The translations under genes and the position numbers were made by a program. Below the pieces are notes generated by a model, which was given only the letters and a program-made list of their open reading frames with translations, ran no database searches and was not told the origin of the DNA. Shown here in pieces: positions 18,017 through 25,560 of a stretch of 64,000 nucleotides of DNA. Each line of letters starts with the position of its first letter. Position 1 is the first letter of the stretch. The stretch comes from Pseudomonas sp. UYIF39 (GTDB lineage Bacteria > Pseudomonadota > Gammaproteobacteria > Pseudomonadales > Pseudomonadaceae): contig NZ_JALBYU010000015.1 in assembly GCF_029963765.1 (NCBI RefSeq), positions 80,633 to 144,632 on the forward strand. The letters are read 5' to 3'.

Positions 18017-18131
18017 CCCTGACAGGCAATACATCCCTGTCGGCCAAAAAACCAGAACAACAATGAAACACCCGAAATTTAGCGCCGAACTCGGCTCTGC
18101 CATAAATCTAATAAATTCGGAGTAGTCGCTC

Positions 18132-19457
18132 ATGGCTCGTTTGCAACGCACCCTGTCATTGGGTTCGGTGGTGCTGTTCGGCATTGCCTACATGACGCCG
18201 ATCATTGTGCTCGGCACCTTTGGCATCCTCGCTCAATCCACCGCCGGCATGGTCCCGGCCGCTTATCTGGCGGCGCTGGTGGCGATGTTTTTCACCGCCA
18301 TGAGTTACGGCCGAATGGCCTCGGCGTTCCCCGTCGCTGGCTCGGCGTATAGCTATGTACGCAAAGCGATCAGCCCGAAACTCGGTTTCATCGCCGGTTG
18401 GGCCGTGCTGCTCGACTACCTGTTCCTGCCGATGGCGATCTGGCTGATCGGCGCGGCCTACCTCAACTCCGCATTCCCGGCCGTGCCGCAGTGGATCTGG
18501 GTGCTGGCGTTCATCGGCATCACCAGTGCGATCAACATCGTCGGTCTGAAACTGGCCAACGGCATCAACGCGTTGCTGATGCTGGTGCAGTTCCTGGTGC
18601 TGATCGCCTTTGTCGCGCTGTGCGTTCATTACGTCGGTGGTGATGCGAGCACGCCGTTGTGGTCGGTCAAACCGTTCTTCAACGGTGACATGCAGATGCC
18701 GCTGATCATGAGCGGTGCAGCCATCGCCTGTTATTCATTCCTCGGGTTTGACGCGGTCAGCACCCTGACCGAAGAAACCCGCGACCCGCGCCGAACCATC
18801 CCGCGAGCGATCATGCTGATCACCCTGATCGGCGGGTTGATCTTTGTCGGCGTGTCGTACTTCGTACAGATCGCGCATCCATCGTTCCAGTTCGACAGCG
18901 TCGACTCGGCAGCCTATGAAATTGCCCGCAACATCGGTGGTGACCTGTTCGTGTCGATCTTCCTGATCGGCCTGATCGTCGGCCAGTTCGCGTCGGGTCT
19001 GTCGGCGCAGGCCAGCGGCTCGCGGCTGTTGTTCGCCATGGGCCGTGACGGCGTGCTGCCAAAATCATTCTTCGGCACTTTGCATGAACGCTTTGGCACA
19101 CCGGTCAACAGCATTCTGTTGTGCGCCGTGGTCGCGTTGCTGGCGCTGAAACTGGACGTCACCACCTCAACCTCCTTCATCAACTTCGGCGCGTTCCTGG
19201 CGTTCAGTCTGGTGAACCTGTCGGTGATCTTTCACTACTGGATTGGCGGTGAGCACAAAGGGCTGCGTGAATTCGTATTGTTCCTGCTGTTCCCGTTTAT
19301 CGGTCTGGCGGCAGATTTGTGGCTGATGGTCAGCCTCGATCACCTGGCGATCTATCTGGGGCTGAGCTGGCTGGCGATTGGCGTGGTGTACCTGGCGGTG
19401 CTGACCGGCGGTTTCCGTCGTCAGCCACCGGAGATGGATTTCCAGGAGGCTACGTAG
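18132..19457 (+). CDS. APC-family permease (PuuP-like)
   Basis: A 441-residue inner-membrane transporter with about 12 helices. It begins with the APC signature LGSVVLFGIAYMTPIIV and has FLGFDAVSTLTEETRDPRRTIP, typical of putrescine/amino acid importers such as PuuP and YhfM relatives. GGAG lies 9 nt before the start. It probably imports the substrate of the upstream nitrilase-family hydrolase. Its last 8 bases overlap the convergent kinase gene that ends at 19450. Confidence 0.8.
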   Translation: MARLQRTLSLGSVVLFGIAYMTPIIVLGTFGILAQSTAGMVPAAYLAALVAMFFTAMSYGRMASAFPVAGSAYSYVRKAISPKLGFIAGWAVLLDYLFLPMAIWLIGAAYLNSAFPAVPQWIWVLAFIGITSAINIVGLKLANGINALLMLVQFLVLIAFVALCVHYVGGDASTPLWSVKPFFNGDMQMPLIMSGAAIACYSFLGFDAVSTLTEETRDPRRTIPRAIMLITLIGGLIFVGVSYFVQIAHPSFQFDSVDSAAYEIARNIGGDLFVSIFLIGLIVGQFASGLSAQASGSRLLFAMGRDGVLPKSFFGTLHERFGTPVNSILLCAVVALLALKLDVTTSTSFINFGAFLAFSLVNLSVIFHYWIGGEHKGLREFVLFLLFPFIGLAADLWLMVSLDHLAIYLGLSWLAIGVVYLAVLTGGFRRQPPEMDFQEAT

Positions 19458-20862
19458 GCGGGAACGGTTTGGATTGGTGAATCGGCAACTGGACCCGAAA
19501 TGTGCTTCCCACGCCAACTTCACTGCGCACCGTAATATCCCCCCGATGTTTTTTCACGATGCCATAGGACAGGGACAACCCCAGCCCTGTCCCCTGGCCT
19601 ACCGGTTTGGTGGTGAAGAATGGGTCGAAGATTTTCAGCAGGCAGTCCGGCGCAATGCCGGCGCCGGTGTCTGCGACCTCGATCCACACCGTTTCCCCTT
19701 CAAGCCCAGTGCGCAAAGTGATGGTGCCACGCTCGGGGCCGATGGCCTGAGAGGCGTTGACGATCAGGTTCATGATCACCTGATTGATTTGCGAAGGCAG
19801 GCATTCGATGTCGGGCAGGTCCTGATATTCCTTGAGCACATCGGCCTTGTACTTGAGTTCGTTGGCGACAATGTTCAAGGTCGATTCGATGCCCTGTTGC
19901 AGATTGGCCCACTGCCATTCCTGATTGGAGTCCACCCGGGAGAAGTCCTTCAGGTCCTTGACGATCTGCCCGACCCGGTTGATGCCGTCCTTGGATTCCT
20001 TGATCAGCAGCGGAATGTCCTCGCGCAGGAACTCCAGCTCGACCCGTTCGCGCAGTTGGTGCAAACGCTCGACGAGCTCGCTGGAGCCGATTGCCTCTTC
20101 CGCATCCCGATAGGCGTCGAGCATTTCCTGCAGCTGTTTGAAGTAGCCATCCAGGGTGCCGAGGTTGGAGGAAATGAAGCCGATGGGGTTGTTGATTTCA
20201 TGAGCGACGCCGGCTGCGAGTTGCCCCAATGAAGCGAGTTTTTCCGATTGCACCAATTGGGTTTCAAGCTGTTTACGCTCGTCGATTTCCCGCTGCAACT
20301 CAACGCTGGCCTCTGTGAACTGCCGGGTTCGGCGTTCGACCATTTGCCCTAAATGGTCCATCTGCACGCTGGCCCGTTCGGTCATGTCCCATTTGGTCAG
20401 CAAAGTGTTGGCCATTTGCTGGACTTCAATGTTGTCGAACGGCTTTTTCAGGATCAACAGTCGATCATGGGCCTTCAATCGATCGAGCAGTTCATCCCAG
20501 GAATAGTCGGAATAGGCGGTGCACACCACCACTTGCAGGCGCGGGTCGGCCTGCCACAAATGTTCGATAGTCTGCGCACCGTCCCAGCCCTCGGGCATGC
20601 GCATGTCGACGAAGGCCAGGGCGTAGGGGCGGTTTTCCTGCAAGGCTTCGTTCAGTTTGCCCAGGCCTTCCTGGCCGCTATAGGCCGAGTCCAGCTCGAA
20701 CAGCGCACTGGTTGATTTCACTTCGTTGCCAAACAGCGCGGCCTCCATCTCGTCCAGTTCGACGGTCTGTTCCGGCATGGGCGTGAGGATTTTGCGGAAA
20801 TCCACGTGAATGGACGGGGTGTCATCGATCAGCAGAATGCGTCGGTTCGAAAGCTCGCTCAT
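19450..20862 (-). CDS. response regulator-histidine kinase hybrid, last gene of the signalling operon
   Basis: A 470-residue soluble protein. Residues 6-150 form a receiver of an unusual type: the Asp pair is in LLIDDTPSIH, the phospho-acceptor is Asp86 in AFVDMRMPEGWDG, followed by CTAYSDYSW and LKKPFD. The acceptor lies about 30 residues later than in standard receivers because of an insertion after helix 1. A coiled coil (about 165-205) leads to a HisKA domain with His221 (AAGVAHEINNPIG) and an ATPase domain with N, G1 (DTGAGIAP) and G2 (GTGLGLSLSYGIV) boxes. GGAGG precedes the ATG, which overlaps the upstream kinase stop by 4 nt. It may receive phosphate from that kinase; its own output partner is unknown. 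Confidence 0.9.
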   Translation of the reverse strand: MSELSNRRILLIDDTPSIHVDFRKILTPMPEQTVELDEMEAALFGNEVKSTSALFELDSAYSGQEGLGKLNEALQENRPYALAFVDMRMPEGWDGAQTIEHLWQADPRLQVVVCTAYSDYSWDELLDRLKAHDRLLILKKPFDNIEVQQMANTLLTKWDMTERASVQMDHLGQMVERRTRQFTEASVELQREIDERKQLETQLVQSEKLASLGQLAAGVAHEINNPIGFISSNLGTLDGYFKQLQEMLDAYRDAEEAIGSSELVERLHQLRERVELEFLREDIPLLIKESKDGINRVGQIVKDLKDFSRVDSNQEWQWANLQQGIESTLNIVANELKYKADVLKEYQDLPDIECLPSQINQVIMNLIVNASQAIGPERGTITLRTGLEGETVWIEVADTGAGIAPDCLLKIFDPFFTTKPVGQGTGLGLSLSYGIVKKHRGDITVRSEVGVGSTFRVQLPIHQSKPFPPT

Positions 20863-22670
20863 GCTTCCTCCGGTACGGTTTTCAGCGGGATCTGCAACGT
20901 GAACAGCGCACCCTTGCCCGGTCCGTCGCTTTGGGCGGTGAGGTGGCCATTCATCTCAATGGCGGCCAGCGCGCAGCTGTGCAGGCCGAAGCCATGGCCT
21001 TCCTTGCGGGTGGTAAACCCGTGGGCAAAGATGCGCGTCATGTTTTCCTCGGCGATGCCTTCGCCGTCGTCCTTGACGCTGACTTGCAGGGTCTTGTCTT
21101 CGACGATTTTGACCCCCAGGGTCATTTGTCGCGGGCGATTGCTGAGGTCGGACATGGCGTATTTGGCGTTGCTGATCAGGTTGATCAGGATCAGCAGCAA
21201 CCGGTGCTTATCACCCATGACCTGCGGCACGTCGCCGTACTCCTTGACTACCGTGACGTGGTGTCGGGTCAGGGCGCCGGAGTTCATGCGCAGGGCATCT
21301 TCCAGCAATTCGCTGATGTGCAGCGGTTCCATCAGGCTGTTGGCGCCCGCGTAGGATTGCTGCGTGGCGACGATGTCCTTGATGTGGTCCACGCTTTTGG
21401 TCAGTTGGGCCAGCTCTTCGGTCATGCTTTGTTGTTCCAGGGCTATCGCGTCCACCAGTTGATTCAGGTAACCCGGTAGCAACTTGCCTTTCGCGTCCTC
21501 GGTCAGAAAGGTGCCGAGGTCGCCTGGATGGTCGTTGATCAGCTGCATGGCCTTACCCAGGCCCTGCGCTTTGCTGGCGCGCAGTTTGCGGCTCACCAGG
21601 TCGGCCGAAATGTTCACGCTGTTGAGCACGTTGCCGACGTTGTGCAGCACATTGGTGGCGATCTCGGCCATGCCGGCCTGACGCGCGGTGTCGAGCAGTT
21701 CGCTCTGGGTATCCTTGAGTTCGCGGGTGCGCTCTTCAACCCGCAGCTCCAGGTCCTCATTGGCGGTTTGCAGGGCTTTGTTGACGCGATTGATCACCGT
21801 GAAACTGCGCATCAGGTGAATCGCCAGGTACACCAGCAGCAACACCAGCAGCACTGAAAACAACAGCATGTAGAAATGATAGCGCTGGTCGACCGCATCG
21901 GTCCGCTGCTGGTCGGTGTTCAGCAGGTTGGTAATATTGTCCAGGCGTTCGGCCACGGGAACGGCTTCGATGTTTTCCAGCAAGCGATTGACCACCGGCT
22001 GCTCACGCAGGATGAGGGAAATGTGGTTGCTCAGAATATCGATCGGACTGTGGAACTGCTCCGGTAATCGCAGTTTGTTGACCTCCAGTTTGTTCAGCCC
22101 GAGCAGGATGTCGGCGGCCTTGTCATCGGAGGTGACCTGAGCGAACTCCAGGCTGCTGAGCAGCAAGTCATAGGTGTCGGTGGCAATGTTCTGAAGTTGC
22201 AGTTGGTCCTCATCCACCAACCGGGACAGCTGTTCCTGAATGCCGTCCTCGGCGGTGGGCAGGAACGCCAGTGAGTTGCGCAGCACGGCGTTGTGAGACT
22301 TGAACTGCTCCACCAAGCGGGTCTTTTCCTGGATGGCGTTCAGGTACGCATCATGGCTGGCGCGCCAGACGGGCGAGTCGTTGCGGCCATGGCTCGACTC
22401 CATCGTGTCGAACCGCTCCCAAAAGGTCGTTATCTCGGTCAGCGGTGTGACCAACGGATCGTAGTTGTGACTGATGGCGACCCTGGCCTTGAGGATCTCG
22501 GTTTCCCATTGTGCGTTCAGCTGCTTGATCCGGCCGATCAAGTCCCGGGATTCGGTGTAGGTCGTCGTCTGGTTCGAGCTGGATTTGAGGTACAGAAACA
22601 GCAGCACTGAAGCCAGCATCAGGGCCACGACGCCGAGCAACGCCAGGTTGCGGCGGTTAGACATTTTCAT
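20859..22670 (-). CDS. membrane sensor histidine kinase (DAHL-type sensor region)
   Basis: A 603-residue protein started at the ATG at 22670, which follows GGAGG by 9 nt and overlaps the peroxidase stop as ATGA. There is a transmembrane helix at the N-terminus, a helical periplasmic region of about 240 residues, a second helix, then a coiled coil with LRVEERTREL. The H-box is NVLHNVGNVLNSVNI, a Gly-Asn variant typical of kinases with all-helical sensor domains. ATPase motifs are NLISNAKYA, KDDGEGIAEEN and EGHGFGLHSCALAA. It probably senses a periplasmic signal. Coupling to a periplasmic cytochrome peroxidase gene suggests a peroxide or redox cue (inference). Confidence 0.88.
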   Translation of the reverse strand: MKMSNRRNLALLGVVALMLASVLLFLYLKSSSNQTTTYTESRDLIGRIKQLNAQWETEILKARVAISHNYDPLVTPLTEITTFWERFDTMESSHGRNDSPVWRASHDAYLNAIQEKTRLVEQFKSHNAVLRNSLAFLPTAEDGIQEQLSRLVDEDQLQLQNIATDTYDLLLSSLEFAQVTSDDKAADILLGLNKLEVNKLRLPEQFHSPIDILSNHISLILREQPVVNRLLENIEAVPVAERLDNITNLLNTDQQRTDAVDQRYHFYMLLFSVLLVLLLVYLAIHLMRSFTVINRVNKALQTANEDLELRVEERTRELKDTQSELLDTARQAGMAEIATNVLHNVGNVLNSVNISADLVSRKLRASKAQGLGKAMQLINDHPGDLGTFLTEDAKGKLLPGYLNQLVDAIALEQQSMTEELAQLTKSVDHIKDIVATQQSYAGANSLMEPLHISELLEDALRMNSGALTRHHVTVVKEYGDVPQVMGDKHRLLLILINLISNAKYAMSDLSNRPRQMTLGVKIVEDKTLQVSVKDDGEGIAEENMTRIFAHGFTTRKEGHGFGLHSCALAAIEMNGHLTAQSDGPGKGALFTLQIPLKTVPEEA

Positions 22671-23626
22671 AAGGGCTTGCCTCCCCATTCACCGGTCAGG
22701 GTCTTGAGGAATTTGATGATCAGCGTCTTGTCGTCGGCAGAGGGAATACGACCGAGCTGGAACTTGAACATCACATCCACCGCCTCTTCAAGAGTCTTGG
22801 CCGAGCCGTCGTGAAAGTACGGAGCGGTCACGGCGACGTTGCGCAGGCTCGGGACCTTGAACACGTTGCGGTCCTCTTCGTCTTTGGTGACCAGATAGCG
22901 GCCCAGGTCGGCTTCGGTGGGGTTACCCCGAGTCTTGAAGTAGTCGCCCATGACCCCGAACTTCTGGAACATGTTGCCGCCGATGTTGACGCCCTGATGG
23001 CAGGCGATGCAGCCGTAGTCCTTGAAGCGTTGGTAACCGTATTTCTCGTCGAGGGTGAGAATGTCGGTATCGCCTTGCAGGTATTGGTCGAAACGCGAGT
23101 TGGCGCTGATCAGCGTGCGTTCATAGGTGGCCAGGGCATTCTGCACATTGTTCATGGTCACGCCGTCCGGGTAGGCGTTGGTGAACGAGGTCTGATAAGC
23201 CGCATCGGCGGTCAGCGTCTGCACCACATGTTCCCAGTTACTGCCCATCTCACTGGGGCTTTGCACCACGCCGTGGATCTGGGTTTCCAGAGTGTCGGCG
23301 CGGCCGTTCCAGAATTGCCGGAAGTTCAGGCTGGCGTTGAACACGCTAGGGGTGTTGATCGTCAACGGAAGGCCGGCGAAACCGATGGAAAACGCCTTGT
23401 TGTCGGCACCGCCGTTTTCCAGTCGATGGCAACTGGCGCAGGACAGTGAGCTGTCGACCGACAAGCGCGGTTCATTGAACAACTGACGACCGAGTTCGAC
23501 CCGCAGTGGATTCTGTTGGGGCACCGCCGGCAGTGGTTTGAGCGCTTCATCCAGTGGCGCGGCACTGGCGCTCAGGCAGAGCGCGAACAACGGCGCCAAT
23601 AGCAGACGGTGAAAGGAAGGCGGCAT
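22667..23626 (-). CDS. di-haem cytochrome c peroxidase (CcpA/MauG family)
   Basis: A 319-residue periplasmic protein. The start chosen is the ATG at 23626, which follows AAGGA and begins a signal peptide (HRLLLAPLFALCLSASAAP). Two c-type haem sites are present: SCASCH and GCIACH. Members reduce hydrogen peroxide with electrons from cytochrome c or azurin, or act as MauG-like oxidases. It sits 44 nt downstream of a c-di-GMP gene and overlaps the following sensor kinase by 4 nt. A catabolic peroxidase inside a signalling operon is unusual; it may help perceive, or protect from, the signal read by the kinase. Confidence 0.9.
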   Translation of the reverse strand: MPPSFHRLLLAPLFALCLSASAAPLDEALKPLPAVPQQNPLRVELGRQLFNEPRLSVDSSLSCASCHRLENGGADNKAFSIGFAGLPLTINTPSVFNASLNFRQFWNGRADTLETQIHGVVQSPSEMGSNWEHVVQTLTADAAYQTSFTNAYPDGVTMNNVQNALATYERTLISANSRFDQYLQGDTDILTLDEKYGYQRFKDYGCIACHQGVNIGGNMFQKFGVMGDYFKTRGNPTEADLGRYLVTKDEEDRNVFKVPSLRNVAVTAPYFHDGSAKTLEEAVDVMFKFQLGRIPSADDKTLIIKFLKTLTGEWGGKPL

Positions 23627-23670
23627 CTGATAATTCCTTGGCGTAGGGCCTGTGTGTCGTTGCGCATCGT

Positions 23671-25560
23671 TCACGTGGCTGCGGATGAAAAGGGCTTCAC
23701 TGACCCCAGATACCGGACGAAGGCGTCCGGCTCCACGGCTTTGCTGAAGTAGTAGCCCTGGCCTTCCTCGCATTGATGGGCCTTGAGGAAATCCAGTTGT
23801 TCGAGGGTTTCCACCCCTTCGGCAATGATGGTCAGCTTGAGGCTCCGGCCCAGGCTGATGATGGCGCTGACGAGGGCGGCGTCGTTGCTGTCGCTGCTTA
23901 AGCCGCGAATGAACGACTGGTCGATTTTCAGCACGTCGATGGGAAAACGCCGCAAGTAACTCAGGCTGGAATAACCGGTACCGAAGTCATCGATGGCCAG
24001 CCGCACGCCCATGGCCTTGAGCCGGGTCAGGGCGTTCACCGTGGTTTCGATGTTCTGCATCAACACGCCTTCAGTGATTTCCAGCTCCAGCAAGGCCGGT
24101 TCCAGACCTGTTTGTTTGAGTGTCTGTTCGATGCCGTCGACAAAGTCCCGCTGACGGAAATCGATGGCCGACATATTCACCGACATATAGATTTTCGGCA
24201 GCCCCGCGGCCTGCCAGGCGCAGGCTTGTCGGCAAGCCTCGGCCAGCACCCATTTGCTCAACGGCACGATCAAACCGCTGTCTTCGGCCACACTGATGAA
24301 ATCCGAGGGGTAGACCAGGCCGTGCCCCGGTTTTTGCCAGCGAATCAGCGCCTCGGCACCGACTACCTGGCCACTGCCCAAGTCCAGTTTTGGCTGGTAA
24401 TGCAGGACAAACTCGTTGCGTTCCAGCGCCAGGCGAATGCCGCTCTCGATGCTTTGCTGATCCCGGGCGCGCTGGTTCATCTCGTCAATAAAAAAACTGT
24501 AATCATTCGGGCCGCTTTCCTTGACGTTGCGCATCGCGGTTTCGGCTTTCTTGATCAGCGCGATGGCATCGAAGCCGTCGTCCGGGTAAATGCTGATGCC
24601 CAGGCTGGCGGTCACGCTCAGATCGTGGCCGGCAATGTGCTGGGGTGCGCGGATGGCGTTCAAGAGTTTTTCGGCGATGCCCTTGGTCTGCTGGGGATGG
24701 CGGACGTCGGCGAGGATCACCACGAATTCATCGGAACCGTAGCGAAACACCGAGTCGGACTCGCGCACCGTCGCCACCAGGTTGCGGCCGACTTGCTTGA
24801 GCATTTCGTCACCGGCCGGATGGCCCAGGGCGTTGTTGATGCGCTTGAAGCGATCAAGGCCCAGAAACATCACGGCCAGTTGCTTGTCATGGCGCCGGGA
24901 CAGGGCCAGGGACTGGTTCAACCGGTCACCGAGCAACGTGCTGTTGGGCAGCTCGGTCAGTACGTCGTACTGCAACAGGTGCGACACCTTGAGCAGTTCG
25001 TGGACCCGCGCCTCAATGGTTTGCTCCAGGCTCAGGACCTTCATCGCGGCGTCCTGTGCCATCTGCCATTTCCAGGTCAGGGCACTGGCCATCTGGCGGA
25101 TTTCCAGGCTGTCGAAGGGTTTTTTCAGCACCAGCAACTGGTCGCCGAACTCCAGTCGTTCGGCCATGTCTTCCCAGGTGTAATCGGAATAGGCCGTGCA
25201 CAACGCGATTTGCAGGTGAGGGTCGGCCTTCCACAGGTGTTCGATGGTTTCCAGGCCGTCCCAGCCCGGTGGCATGCGCATGTCGGTGAACGCCATGGCA
25301 TAGGGGCGACCTTCGGCCTGGGCGCGCTTGACCAGTTCGAGGGCTTCCTGACCCTGATAGGCCGAGTCGAGCTGGAACGTCAGCCGATCAAGCTGCACGG
25401 TGCCGAACAGGGCTTCTTCTGCACCGGCGAGGGTCTGTTCACCTCCGGGCTCTTCACCTTCGATCTCCGGGCCAAGGATCTTGCGAAAATCCTCATGGAT
25501 CGAGGGCGTGTCGTCGATGATCAGGATGCGCCGGTTAGTCCGCACGAAAGGCATTTTCAT
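23671..25560 (-). CDS. REC-GGDEF-EAL protein, probable c-di-GMP phosphodiesterase
   Basis: A 629-residue soluble protein. The receiver (about 8-165) is the same insertion-bearing type as in its neighbours, with AFTDMRMPPGWDG, CTAYSDYTW and LKKPFD. The GGDEF domain has LDRFKRINNALGH and an RESD inhibitory site, but the active-site loop reads GSDEF (Ser276), so cyclase activity is doubtful. The EAL domain keeps its metal and catalytic residues: EAL, VNMSA, ELEITEG, DDFGTGYSS, KIDQSF, AEGVET and GQGYYF. It is therefore predicted to degrade c-di-GMP, possibly activated by GTP binding or phosphorylation. GGAGG precedes the ATG, which overlaps the upstream gene stop by 4 nt. Confidence 0.9.
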   Translation of the reverse strand: MKMPFVRTNRRILIIDDTPSIHEDFRKILGPEIEGEEPGGEQTLAGAEEALFGTVQLDRLTFQLDSAYQGQEALELVKRAQAEGRPYAMAFTDMRMPPGWDGLETIEHLWKADPHLQIALCTAYSDYTWEDMAERLEFGDQLLVLKKPFDSLEIRQMASALTWKWQMAQDAAMKVLSLEQTIEARVHELLKVSHLLQYDVLTELPNSTLLGDRLNQSLALSRRHDKQLAVMFLGLDRFKRINNALGHPAGDEMLKQVGRNLVATVRESDSVFRYGSDEFVVILADVRHPQQTKGIAEKLLNAIRAPQHIAGHDLSVTASLGISIYPDDGFDAIALIKKAETAMRNVKESGPNDYSFFIDEMNQRARDQQSIESGIRLALERNEFVLHYQPKLDLGSGQVVGAEALIRWQKPGHGLVYPSDFISVAEDSGLIVPLSKWVLAEACRQACAWQAAGLPKIYMSVNMSAIDFRQRDFVDGIEQTLKQTGLEPALLELEITEGVLMQNIETTVNALTRLKAMGVRLAIDDFGTGYSSLSYLRRFPIDVLKIDQSFIRGLSSDSNDAALVSAIISLGRSLKLTIIAEGVETLEQLDFLKAHQCEEGQGYYFSKAVEPDAFVRYLGSVKPFSSAAT

